From Holophagaceae bacterium (lineage in GTDB: Bacteria; Acidobacteriota; Holophagae; Holophagales; Holophagaceae): 44,708 nucleotides of DNA. This document shows, one piece after another, positions 17,597-26,724 of this stretch (position 1 is the first letter of the stretch; each line of letters starts with the position of its first letter). Made by a program: the position numbers and the translations under genes. Location of the stretch: assembly GCA_025357545.1 (NCBI GenBank), contig JANXPB010000093.1:1-44708 (forward strand), written 5' to 3'. The notes beneath the pieces are model-generated. The model was not told the origin of the DNA and did not search any database. It saw only the letters and a program-made list of their open reading frames with translations.

Positions 17597-19264
17597 CTAC
17601 TTCCTCCTTGGTACTTCCAGCTCAAGGGCCTTCCCGTCGAGAGGCTCCGACGGGGTGAGGCCCAGCTCCCGGGCCAGGGTCGGGGCCAGGTCCACTGTCC
17701 GCACGGGTTCCGCCACGGTGCGCGCCTTCCAGGGGCCCAGGAAGATCAGCGGCACCCGCCGGTCGTAGTCCCAGGGGCTGCCGTGGTTCGCGGCGTAAGG
17801 TGGTTCATGGAACATGGTCAGAGGCTTGAACACCACCAGCAGGTCCCCACTGCGCCCGGGCATGAAGCTGTGCTTGAGGCGACTCCCCAAACTGGAATCC
17901 CGGGGGCTGGCCGAGGGGCCGTCGGGCAGCGCCGCCAGAGCCTCGGCGGAGAATACCTCCTGCACTTCGGACTGGGACCGCAGCTGCGCGGTGATCGACT
18001 CCAACACCTGCTGGCGATCCAGGCCCAGCTTCCTGATGGCCCCATCATCCAGGTAGATCTGCTTGGGTGAATTGAAACGCCGCACCAGATCCACATTCAC
18101 CTGCAGCCGCTGGTGCAAGGCCTGGTTGAGGTGCGCATACCAGTCCTTGGGCTGCGACAGCCGCTCGGCGGGAAAGCCGTCGTCCCTCAGTCCCTCGGGC
18201 AGATCCATGCCGCCGTGATCGGAGCTGAGCACCACCCATAGGTCCGGGACTCGGTGGCGAAGCCAAGCGAGGAAGGCTCCCAGTTGGCGGTCGAGGCGAT
18301 GGATCTGGTCCCACATCTCCACACCGCCAGTGCCGAAATTGTGGCCGATATAATCCGTGGCCGAGAGGCTCAACATGAACAGGTCGGTGCCGGGGCCGCG
18401 CCCGACCCCTTCTTGCTCCACCAGCCTGCGCGCGGCTTCGAGCGTCACCTGATCAAAAAAGGGCGAGTGGCGGAAACGCTCCACGAAGCCCTTGTCCAGA
18501 GGCATGCCCGCGCCCTGGACCACCCGGGGCAGCCCGTTGCGCACCTGCAGGCCCTCCGGCAGCGTCCACAACGCGGTGCGAGCAGCGCCATTGGAGGGTT
18601 GCAAAGGTGTCCAAGTCCAGTTTTCGCTGAGGAAGCGATGGTTCAGCTCCAGGTCGAAGGCCGCCAGCCATTCCGGCTTGGCCTGGGCATAGGCCGTGGA
18701 GGTGGTGAAACCGGCCGCACCTTCGAACCAGTACACCGCCGTGGGCGCCCGCCCTGCCATCAGCACCGCGGCCCGGTCCTTCCCGGAGAGCGAGAAGGCC
18801 CTGCTGCCCTTCACCTGCGCCTGGAGCCAATCCCCGAGGGTCGATCCCAAGAAGCGGGAAGGGGAAGCCCCCATCAGGCCATCCCGGCCGATCAGCTGCA
18901 CCGCCTCGTCATCCACGCAGTAGACGATGCGTCCCGAAGCTCGGTCGAACCATTCGTTTTCGATGATGCCGGTGTGCCCTGGGAAGCGCCCGCTCAACAG
19001 CACCGAGTGGCCGGGGCCGGTCTCCGTGAAGGCGTGATCGTGATAGGTTTCCGTGAACACGACGCCCTGTTCCTGTAGCAGCCCCAGACCGCCAGGAAGG
19101 TCCTTCCCGAAGCGCTGGAGGAGGTCCGCGCTCAATTGGTCCACGCTGATCACCAGAATCAGCTTGGGGCGGTGCCGAGGGGCGGTCGCGGCCGGCATCG
19201 GAGCGTGGGCCAGGGATGCGGCAAGCAGCACCCAGGACAGCAGCAAACGGGATGGCATCGGCAT
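17597..19264 (-). CDS. alkaline phosphatase family protein (PafA/type I phosphodiesterase-like), exported
   Basis: KLILVISVDQLSADLLQRFG, ETGPGHSVLLSGRFPGHTGIIENEWFD, LSSDHGGMDLPEGL motifs. ATG at 19264 preferred over the GTG at 19279. Confidence 0.9.
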   Translation of the reverse strand: MPMPSRLLLSWVLLAASLAHAPMPAATAPRHRPKLILVISVDQLSADLLQRFGKDLPGGLGLLQEQGVVFTETYHDHAFTETGPGHSVLLSGRFPGHTGIIENEWFDRASGRIVYCVDDEAVQLIGRDGLMGASPSRFLGSTLGDWLQAQVKGSRAFSLSGKDRAAVLMAGRAPTAVYWFEGAAGFTTSTAYAQAKPEWLAAFDLELNHRFLSENWTWTPLQPSNGAARTALWTLPEGLQVRNGLPRVVQGAGMPLDKGFVERFRHSPFFDQVTLEAARRLVEQEGVGRGPGTDLFMLSLSATDYIGHNFGTGGVEMWDQIHRLDRQLGAFLAWLRHRVPDLWVVLSSDHGGMDLPEGLRDDGFPAERLSQPKDWYAHLNQALHQRLQVNVDLVRRFNSPKQIYLDDGAIRKLGLDRQQVLESITAQLRSQSEVQEVFSAEALAALPDGPSASPRDSSLGSRLKHSFMPGRSGDLLVVFKPLTMFHEPPYAANHGSPWDYDRRVPLIFLGPWKARTVAEPVRTVDLAPTLARELGLTPSEPLDGKALELEVPRRK

Positions 19265-19333
19265 GACGACCTCGGCCACCAGAATGCCCTTGGCGGACTA
19301 AGTTGGGAAATCCCAGGTCTTGGAACCCTGCGC

Positions 19334-19347
19334 ACACTATGTAGTGT
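19334..19347. promoter_or_regulatory. 14-bp perfect inverted repeat in divergent intergenic region
   Basis: ACACTA TG TAGTGT between the divergently oriented phosphatase and RNase genes. Confidence 0.4.
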
Positions 19348-19361
19348 ATCCAGGAGGCACG

Positions 19362-19781
19362 ATGCTCAGCCGAGCCCTCAGAGTCCTGCGGAATACACTG
19401 TCCGCCCTGACGATCCTGCCCCTCTTAGTGGTTCTGTCGCTATCCTCCGCCGCGGCCCCGGCGTTGCGTGCGGACTGCCATCCCAAGCGCGTGGCGCCCT
19501 CGGCCATTCCCGCCTACGCTTGGGACACGCTGGACTACGTGCGCTCCCATCACGCGGCCAGGCCTGGGTTCCACGGAGGCCGCTACTTCGGCAACTACGG
19601 CACCAATGGCGAAACCAAGCTCCCCCGGGAAGCCAACGGACAGCGCATCGCCTACCAGGAATGGGACGTGCACCGGAAGTTTGACGGCCGCAGCCGCGGG
19701 CCTGAGCGCATCGTCTCGGGCAGCGATGGCCGCGCCTGGTACACCGCGGACCATTACTGCACCTTCACCGAGATGAAATGA
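19362..19781 (+). CDS. secreted guanyl-specific ribonuclease (barnase / RNase Sa family)
   Basis: Signal peptide, then RIAYQEWDVHRKFDGRSRGPERIVSGSDGRAWYTADHYCTFTEM, containing the Glu/Arg/His catalytic triad arrangement of microbial RNases. RBS aggagg. Confidence 0.93.
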   Translation: MLSRALRVLRNTLSALTILPLLVVLSLSSAAAPALRADCHPKRVAPSAIPAYAWDTLDYVRSHHAARPGFHGGRYFGNYGTNGETKLPREANGQRIAYQEWDVHRKFDGRSRGPERIVSGSDGRAWYTADHYCTFTEMK

Positions 19782-19788
19782 GGGCCCC

Positions 19789-20259
19789 ATGAGCTGGGAA
19801 TTCCTGCTGGAGACCGAAGCACCGCACGTCCACGTCATCGCCGGGAGCGCTGAAGACCTGTGCGAAGCGGTGATGGGCCTGGAGGGAATGCGGGAGCAGG
19901 GCCTCGAAACCCGCTGGCTGCGGGCTTCCAAGATGCGCACGGCCAATGCGCTGTTCGACGAATTTGCCGCGGTCCTGCAATTCCCGCCCTATTTCGGTGA
20001 GAACTGGGATGGCCTGGACGAATGCCTGAATGACCTCGACTGGCTGGAAGGCAACGGCGCGGCGCTCTTCATCCTGGACGCGGACCAGCTTTTGCAGGAT
20101 GCTCCGTCCGAAGATGGCCGCATCCTCTTCGAGATCCTCCAGGCCGCCGAATCCAACCTGCCCTTCCACATCGTCCTGCAGACCCAGGACACCACCACCG
20201 TCATCGAAGCCCTCCAGGCCATGGACGTGGACTGCCGGCTGCTGCCACCCCTGCCCTGA
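19789..20259 (+). CDS. barstar family RNase inhibitor
   Basis: FDEFAAVLQFPPYFGENWDGLDECLNDLDWLEG is the barstar signature. Begins 7 nt after the RNase stop. Confidence 0.93.
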   Translation: MSWEFLLETEAPHVHVIAGSAEDLCEAVMGLEGMREQGLETRWLRASKMRTANALFDEFAAVLQFPPYFGENWDGLDECLNDLDWLEGNGAALFILDADQLLQDAPSEDGRILFEILQAAESNLPFHIVLQTQDTTTVIEALQAMDVDCRLLPPLP

Positions 20260-20268
20260 TCTAGACAC

Positions 20269-20751
20269 CTAGTCCTGGCGCCCCATGTAGGCATCCAGCG
20301 ATTTCCGGGCCTCCCGCCGGACCTTGTTCTGGATCGGCGCCGACCAGCCCAGGAGCACGCCCGGAAGGCCGAGAGCCTGCCGTGTCCAGGCGTAGAAATC
20401 GAAGCGGTCCCGGTGCGCCAGAATCAGCCCGTCCAGAAATCCGAACTGCGCATCGATCTTGTTGTGCACCTTCCGGCCGGTCTTGGAAAACATGTAGGTC
20501 GCTTCCCAGTGGGCGCTGCCAGAACCATCATCGGCCTCCACTTTTTCAAACGTGATCGCCAAATCCTTGCCCCGCGCGTTGAGCATTCGCCACATGGCGC
20601 AGACCTCGTCATGATTCAGCCGCCCGAAGACCGGGTCCATGAACATGCAGTCTGGGTGGTAGCAGGCGACCATGGCCTCCACATCACGCGCCACGAAGGC
20701 CGTGTAGAAGCGAGTGATGAGCTCGGCGTGGGGGTGCACCGCGGGAGTCAC
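20269..20751 (-). CDS. nuclear transport factor 2 (SnoaL-like) family protein
   Basis: [49 protein letters not shown]... GTG start overlapping the upstream thiG stop. Confidence 0.85.
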   Translation of the reverse strand: MTPAVHPHAELITRFYTAFVARDVEAMVACYHPDCMFMDPVFGRLNHDEVCAMWRMLNARGKDLAITFEKVEADDGSGSAHWEATYMFSKTGRKVHNKIDAQFGFLDGLILAHRDRFDFYAWTRQALGLPGVLLGWSAPIQNKVRREARKSLDAYMGRQD

Positions 20752-21521
20752 TTCCCCACCACGCCCGCCAGGGGGCTGCTGGCTGAGGCATAGAGTCGCT
20801 TGGCCATGCGCCCGGCTTCGAAGGCGAGTCGTCCAGCCTGCACAGCGTGGTCCATGGCGGCGGCCATCTTCACGGGGTCCGCGGCCTCGGCCACGGCGGT
20901 GTTGAGCAGCACGGCGTCGGCGCCCAGTTCCATGGCCAGGGTCGCATCGCTGGCGGTGCCCACGCCGGCGTCCACGATCATGGGCAGGCCATAGGGCTCC
21001 AATACCTCCTTCACGAGCATCAGGGTCATGGGGTTCTGCACGCCGAGCCCCGAGCCGATGGCGCTGCCCAGGGGCATCACCGCCGCGCAGCCCACGTCGG
21101 CGAGTTTTTTGGTGAGGATGGGATCCGCAATCACGTAGGGCAGCACCACGAAACCCTCTTTCACCAGGATGGCCGCGGCTTTCAAGGTCTCTTCGTTGTC
21201 CGGGTACAGGGACTTGGGGTCGCCGATGACTTCGAGTTTGATCCAGTCGGTCTGCAGCGCCTCGCGGGCCAAGCGCGCGACCCGCAGCGCGTCCTCGGTG
21301 GTGTAGCAGCCCGCGGTGTTGGGCAGCAGGGCCAGGGACTTCGGGATCCAGTTCAGGATATTCTCCTCGCCCGCGGCATTCAGGTCGAAACGCCGCACCG
21401 CGAGGGTCACCATCTCGGTGCCCGAGGCCTCGTAGCAGGCCTTCATGGTGGCGAAATCCTTGTACTTGCCCGTGCCCAGGATCAGGCGGTTGGTGAAGGT
21501 GCGGCCGTGGATGGTGAGCAT
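20748..21521 (-). CDS. thiG: thiazole synthase
   Basis: [44 protein letters not shown]...[23 protein letters not shown]...[16 protein letters not shown]...[32 protein letters not shown]. Confidence 0.97.
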   Translation of the reverse strand: MLTIHGRTFTNRLILGTGKYKDFATMKACYEASGTEMVTLAVRRFDLNAAGEENILNWIPKSLALLPNTAGCYTTEDALRVARLAREALQTDWIKLEVIGDPKSLYPDNEETLKAAAILVKEGFVVLPYVIADPILTKKLADVGCAAVMPLGSAIGSGLGVQNPMTLMLVKEVLEPYGLPMIVDAGVGTASDATLAMELGADAVLLNTAVAEAADPVKMAAAMDHAVQAGRLAFEAGRMAKRLYASASSPLAGVVGK

Positions 21522-21614
21522 GGATACCTCAAGGAATAGCTTAGCGCCGAGATGACTTGTGCTTGAGGCCCGGGTCTTGACGCCGGACACTGGAACCCTG
21601 CCCCAGGCCCCCCC

Positions 21615-22166
21615 ATGGACCACCCCATCATCCTCGTCCCCGGCTATCAGAACTCAGGTCCTGGCCACTGGCAAAGTCTGTGGGAAGCCAGCCTCAAGGG
21701 CGCGTTGCGCGTGGAAATGCCCAACTGGGAGTTTCCCCGCCGGGCCGAATGGATGGAGGCCCTGGATGATCTCCTCGCCCATGCCTGGCAGGAAACCGAA
21801 ACTCCAGCGGTGCTGGTGGGGCATTCTCTCGGTTGCCTGGCCATCGTGCACTGGGCAGCGGACGCCTTCTTCTCTGCCCGTTGGCCCGTGAAGGCCGCGC
21901 TACTGGTGGTGCCGGCGGACGTGGACCGCGAGGACGGCCTCGAAGGGCTGCGCAATTTCGGCCCGATCCCGCGGGGGCGCCTGCCCTTCCCCAGTCGCGT
22001 GGTGGCGTCCACGAACGACCCCTTCCTCACGCCTGAACGGGCCCAAAGTTTTGCCGACAGCTGGGGCAGCCAATTCACCAACGTGGGGGCCTGCGGGCAC
22101 ATGAACACCGCCTCGGGCTTCGGCGAATGGCCCCGGGGTGAGGCGCTCTTGCTGGACCTGTTGTAG
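21615..22166 (+). CDS. RBBP9/YdeN family alpha/beta hydrolase
   Basis: [21 protein letters not shown] and [15 protein letters not shown] motifs; 183 aa. Confidence 0.92.
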   Translation: MDHPIILVPGYQNSGPGHWQSLWEASLKGALRVEMPNWEFPRRAEWMEALDDLLAHAWQETETPAVLVGHSLGCLAIVHWAADAFFSARWPVKAALLVVPADVDREDGLEGLRNFGPIPRGRLPFPSRVVASTNDPFLTPERAQSFADSWGSQFTNVGACGHMNTASGFGEWPRGEALLLDLL

Positions 22167-22327
22167 CCCAGCCGTTCGTCAGCGCTGCCCTACCGTTCAT
22201 CCAGAGGTTCCCAAATGTGGGCCAGCGAAGCCGTGCCGGATGCCCGTCCCGGGGCCTCCACGGGGGCTTTGGGCCTGATGATTGATCCACTCACCGATCT
22301 GGTTTCGACCCACTGCTGGGGTGCCCC

Positions 22328-23953
22328 ATGGCGACCTTTGATGCCCTAAAATCCACTTGGACGCCCGACGACGTGCTGCATTTCGGCCGGCGGGCGGGCT
22401 TCGGGCTGAAGCCCGAGGCCGCCGCCACGCTCGCCATGCGGGCCATCGGGACCACCGTCGATGCCTGGGTGGATGGCAGCGCCGATGAAGCAGCCCTCAC
22501 CGCCGCCCTGCCGTTGGCGAATGTGGTGGACTACCCCGGCTACGGCAATGAACCGGACCAGTGGGCGCCCCATCCCTTCAACCTGCGGGTGGAGCACCCC
22601 GCGGACCTCACGGAGGCCCAGGGCTACTGGGTCTGGCGCATGCAGTACGCACCCAATCCCTTCACCGAGAAGCTGGCCCTTTACTGGCATCAGCACTTCG
22701 CCACCGGCGCCAAGAAGGTGGACAACATCCCGTTGATGCTGAAGCAGATCCAGCTCTTCCGCAGCCTGGGACGCGGGCCCTTCGGCGACCTGCTGCTGGC
22801 CGTGAGCCAGGACCCGGCCATGATGATCTGGCTGGACACCGTGCAGAACAAGGTCGAGAAGGCCAGCGACGTTCCCAACGAGAACTACGCCCGGGAAGTC
22901 CTGGAGCTCTACTCCCTGGGCATCGACAACGGCTACAACCAGCAGGACATCACCGAATTGGCCAAGGCGCTCACGGGATGGGACTACATTGGCCGGGACT
23001 TCCCGGATCCCAAGAACCCCTACTACTACAACGATGCGGAATTCATCGTGTACCGGGGCCAAGCCAATCCCTATCCCGACCATCCCTGGCTGCACGGCTA
23101 CGCGATGCTGCCCAACCAGCGCAAGAGCGGCACCTTCACGCTTTTCGGCGTGACCCTGGATCTGGGCGCAGACAGCCACTACGGCGCTGACGCGATCCGG
23201 CTCATCCTGACGCAGCGCGCCCAGGCCTGCGCTGGATTCCTGGCCCAGCGGCTGCTCCATTTCTTCTTGAGTCCCGAACTACCGGCCAATGTGGTGAATG
23301 ATTTCCGGGACGTGATCCTGGCCAACAATTTCGCTATCGGGCGCAGCCTCAAGGTCCTGTTCAAGTCAGCCTATTTCTACGATCCCGCTCATCGTTTCGC
23401 TCTGGTGGAGGGGCCCGTGGCCTGGAGCGTGCGTATCGCGCGGCTGCTCATGCCGGACTTGGCCTCCGCGATGGCCCCCTACCTGCAGAATCCCGCCAAC
23501 CCGCCCCGCTTCGGCGCCTGGTCGGCCTTCGTGAACTGGGACACCTCGGGCTTCTTCAACATGGGCCAGGACCTGCTGAACCCCAAGGGGCCCAATGGCT
23601 GGAAGGAGCACGGCGGCTGGCTCAACAGCGACACCTACCGCCACCGCACGCGCACCGCCTATGCGCTGGCCGCAAAGGAGGGCCGGGGTGACGACCACAA
23701 TCACGTGCCGCGCTTCCTTTTCGATACGGATATCCACGAGTGGTTTCCTGCCACGCCCGCCAGCGCCCTTGACGTCTTCAACCGCCTGGTGGCCCTGCTG
23801 CAGCCAGCGCCGATCCCCACGGGGCTGCGGGATGCCTGGCTGACCCTGGTCTGGGCCAAGCCCTTCGCCTGGGACGGCAAACCTGCCACCGAAGACGCCG
23901 TTCGGCGCCTGGCCTTCCTCATCCTCTGCTCGCCCCAGGCCCAGCAGCATTAA
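22328..23953 (+). CDS. DUF1800 family protein
   Basis: 541 aa with HFGRRAGFG, YWVWRMQYAPNPFTEKLALYWHQHFATG, NYAREVLELYSLGIDNGYNQQDITELAKALTGW motifs. Confidence 0.92.
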   Translation: MATFDALKSTWTPDDVLHFGRRAGFGLKPEAAATLAMRAIGTTVDAWVDGSADEAALTAALPLANVVDYPGYGNEPDQWAPHPFNLRVEHPADLTEAQGYWVWRMQYAPNPFTEKLALYWHQHFATGAKKVDNIPLMLKQIQLFRSLGRGPFGDLLLAVSQDPAMMIWLDTVQNKVEKASDVPNENYAREVLELYSLGIDNGYNQQDITELAKALTGWDYIGRDFPDPKNPYYYNDAEFIVYRGQANPYPDHPWLHGYAMLPNQRKSGTFTLFGVTLDLGADSHYGADAIRLILTQRAQACAGFLAQRLLHFFLSPELPANVVNDFRDVILANNFAIGRSLKVLFKSAYFYDPAHRFALVEGPVAWSVRIARLLMPDLASAMAPYLQNPANPPRFGAWSAFVNWDTSGFFNMGQDLLNPKGPNGWKEHGGWLNSDTYRHRTRTAYALAAKEGRGDDHNHVPRFLFDTDIHEWFPATPASALDVFNRLVALLQPAPIPTGLRDAWLTLVWAKPFAWDGKPATEDAVRRLAFLILCSPQAQQH

Positions 23954-23967
23954 TATTCGGAGGCCAC

Positions 23968-25296
23968 ATGTCCAAGCGCCGAGAATTCCTGCAGACTCTG
24001 GCGGCCGGAAGTGCCGCGATGACCGGCCTGGCCTGCGGCGGCGGCGGAGCCGTCACCGCTTCAAGTGGCCCGGGCGGCGGCCCGCCGCCCCCCCCTCCGA
24101 CTCCCGCGCCCACCTCGCCCATTCTCGTGATCATCACCGCCGAGGGCGGCATGGATCTGTTGGACGCTCTCGTCCCCATCGGGGGCGCCAATGCCGGCGC
24201 CTACCAGAATTTGCGTCCCACCCTGAAGGTGAATCCCGCGGCGACCACAGATCTGGGCTCGAACATCGGCCTCAACAATGCCTTCGCCGGGATGGCCGCT
24301 CTGCACCAGCAGGGGCGAGTAGCCTGGCTGCCGGGCATCGGCATGCCCAATCCGACGCTCTCCCATTTCCTGGCTGCGGACCTCTGGTGGCAGGGGTCCG
24401 CCGTGCCCGGCGGCACCGGCTGGATGGGCCGCTACGCGGACCTGGCCTTCGCAAGAAGCGGCGACCCGCTGCGGGGCATCAGCACCGATGGCCTGCCCCT
24501 GGGCCTCCAAGGCGTTGACCGCAACTTCGTGAACATCTCAAGCCCCGACACCTACCGCTTCCCGTCCACCCGGTCGGAATGGGGCAGCGTCGAGGATCCC
24601 GTGCCCCTGCGGGCCGGCTTCACCGATGGCTTCGCCCTGAGCGGCACCCCGGGTTCTTCGGGGCTCAAGGCCGCGATGGAATCGGGCCAGCTCTACGACC
24701 AGGCCCAGTCGCTTTTTTCGAACCTCATCGGTACCAGCCGCCGCACCCCCAGCGTGCCCTACCCTGGCGATGCCACCTACCCGGACGCAACCCTCCGGGA
24801 TGGCTACCGGCACCTGTCCTACCAATTGAAGTTCATCGCGGAGATGGTCGCCAAGGATCTGCCATCTCAGGTCTTCGTGGCCACCACCGGCGGCTTCGAC
24901 ACCCACAGCAACCACGCCCGGGACTTCCCCCTGCTGCTGAAGGAGATGGGTGCTTCTTTGAGCGCCTTCTACGCGGACCTCGCGAGCATCAGCACCGCCA
25001 AGGGCAACGCCCAGGACCGAGTGCTCATCATCGGCTGGAGCGAATTCGGAAGGCGGGTGCGGGAGAACAACGGCGGCCTGGACCACGGCACCGCGGGGCT
25101 TGGCTACGCCATCGGCAAGGGCGTGAAAGGCGGCCTCTATTCCAACTTTCCCGATCTCACGAGCCTGGACAGCAACGGGAACATGAAGTTCACCACCGAT
25201 TTCCGCAACCTCTACGCCACGGTGCTGGACAAGTGGCTGGGCGTGAGCAGCCGCACGGTGCTGGGGGGGAGCTACCCGAATCTCGGGTTCCTATGA
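23968..25296 (+). CDS. DUF1501 family protein, exported
   Basis: N-terminal KRREFLQ Tat-like motif, Pro/Gly-rich linker, then FVATTGGFDTHSNHARDFPLLLKEMGASLSAFYADL...VLIIGWSEFGRRVRENNGGLDHGTAGLGYAIG. Confidence 0.92.
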   Translation: MSKRREFLQTLAAGSAAMTGLACGGGGAVTASSGPGGGPPPPPPTPAPTSPILVIITAEGGMDLLDALVPIGGANAGAYQNLRPTLKVNPAATTDLGSNIGLNNAFAGMAALHQQGRVAWLPGIGMPNPTLSHFLAADLWWQGSAVPGGTGWMGRYADLAFARSGDPLRGISTDGLPLGLQGVDRNFVNISSPDTYRFPSTRSEWGSVEDPVPLRAGFTDGFALSGTPGSSGLKAAMESGQLYDQAQSLFSNLIGTSRRTPSVPYPGDATYPDATLRDGYRHLSYQLKFIAEMVAKDLPSQVFVATTGGFDTHSNHARDFPLLLKEMGASLSAFYADLASISTAKGNAQDRVLIIGWSEFGRRVRENNGGLDHGTAGLGYAIGKGVKGGLYSNFPDLTSLDSNGNMKFTTDFRNLYATVLDKWLGVSSRTVLGGSYPNLGFL

Positions 25297-25325
25297 GCCC
25301 ATCCTTCACCCTTGAGTCTTGGGCC

Positions 25326-25497
25326 CGGACCTGAGAGGCTGGAGGCTCCGATGGAGGAGCGGTTCCCATCAGTAGCGCGGCGGAGGGGTTGCACCCATTG
25401 AGGCCACGCGAAAGGGGTGGATCGCCGAAGGGCCCGCGAAGCAACAGCGCGGACCTTGGACGCACGGGCTAAATCCCGGCGGCTGTCAGGGCGGTCC
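25326..25497 (+). promoter_or_regulatory. lysine riboswitch (L-box) candidate
   Basis: Ordered L-box-like motifs: GAGAGG, CAGTAG, GAAAGGGGTGGATCGCCGAAG, GCTGTCAG. Possible P1 pairing GGACCTGA / TCAGGgcGGTCC. Immediately upstream of the lysine operon. Confidence 0.82.
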
Positions 25498-25670
25498 CCC
25501 GCCGTGAAGTGCCTGATGGACGAAGGCTTCACCCTGCTTCACCCCCGACCCTTGCGAGTCACATCAGGGCGGGTGCCGGGCACCTCGTTTCGGTGGCACC
25601 ATCGTTGTCCGGAAGCCGGAGTTCGGCTTACTGGGCACTTCGCCGATGCTGCTCCGATGGACAGGTCCCC

Positions 25671-26723
25671 ATGACCAAGGCCCACACCAAAAAACACCCT
25701 GCCCCGCCCGGTCCGCTTTGGATGCAGCACTGGCTCATGCGCCTGTGCGAGGTCGATTCCACTTCGGACCGCGAAGACGCGATGCTGCCGCTGCTGCGGC
25801 AGCTCATGGCCGAGATGGGCGCCGACGTGTTCGAGCAGCCCGTGGCCGAGGGCCGCACCAATGTGCTGGCCCTGTGGGGCAGGCCACGGGTGCTCTTCTC
25901 CACCCACCTGGACACGGTGCCGCCCTTCATCCCGCCGCGAAAACAGGGCAACGCGATCTTCGGCCGTGGCACCTGCGACGCCAAGGGCCAGATCATGGCC
26001 CAGCTGGAAGCCATCCGCCAGATGCTGAGCGAAGGCATCACAGGCTTCGCCTGGCTCGGCGTGGTGGGCGAGGAAACCGATAGCGCCGGAGCCACCGCGG
26101 CCCTGGGCCTCTCGGACCGGGTGCGGGATTGCCGGGCCCTCATCAATGGCGAACCCACGGAGCTGAAGCTCGCCTCGGGCCAACGGGGAGTGCTGCATCT
26201 GCGGATGCGCTGCCAAGGCAGGTCCGCCCACAGCGGCTCTCCGGACCTGGGGGTGGATGCCAACTGGATGCTCATCGACTGGCTGCAGCGGATGCGGGGG
26301 CTGCCGGGCCTCGAAGATCCAGATCTCGGTCCGGAGGTCTGGAACCTGGGCCGCATCGAAGGGGGCGAAGCCATCAATACCATCCCAGCCCTCGCGGAGG
26401 CCCATGTGCTGGCCCGTACCCTGCCCCATTCGATCTTCGAGCTGCAGGCCCGGGATCTCCAGCCCGAGGGCGGCGAGGTGGTGCGCCTGCTGGCGGAACC
26501 CGCCGACCGCTACCCGTCGATCCCCGGTTTCCTTCAGGCCTCCATGCCCTTTGGCAGCGATGCGCCCCAACTGCGGGAACTCATCCCGGACCGCACGGTG
26601 GTCTTGGCGGGGCCCGGCTCCATCGCCGTGGCCCACACCGAGCACGAGCACATCACCTTGCCGGACCTGGCCCTGGGCGTGGCCTTGAACAAGCGCTTGG
26701 CCATCTATTTCCTGAAGGACTGA
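25671..26723 (+). CDS. M20 family metallopeptidase, DapE-like (succinyl-diaminopimelate desuccinylase candidate)
   Basis: RVLFSTHLDTVPPFIPPRKQGNAIFGRGTCDAKGQIMAQLEA...LGVVGEETDSAGA. DapE function inferred from the operon context. Confidence 0.88.
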   Translation: MTKAHTKKHPAPPGPLWMQHWLMRLCEVDSTSDREDAMLPLLRQLMAEMGADVFEQPVAEGRTNVLALWGRPRVLFSTHLDTVPPFIPPRKQGNAIFGRGTCDAKGQIMAQLEAIRQMLSEGITGFAWLGVVGEETDSAGATAALGLSDRVRDCRALINGEPTELKLASGQRGVLHLRMRCQGRSAHSGSPDLGVDANWMLIDWLQRMRGLPGLEDPDLGPEVWNLGRIEGGEAINTIPALAEAHVLARTLPHSIFELQARDLQPEGGEVVRLLAEPADRYPSIPGFLQASMPFGSDAPQLRELIPDRTVVLAGPGSIAVAHTEHEHITLPDLALGVALNKRLAIYFLKD

Positions 26724-26724
26724 C

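Noticed and set aside
21522-21614. TPP riboswitch upstream of thiG
   Set aside because: The leader is short and lacks the CUGAGA and other thi-box motifs.
25297-25670. Small ORFs between the DUF1501 gene and the M20 gene
   Set aside because: They overlap the riboswitch-like leader, and the annotated M20 start at 25671 is better supported.
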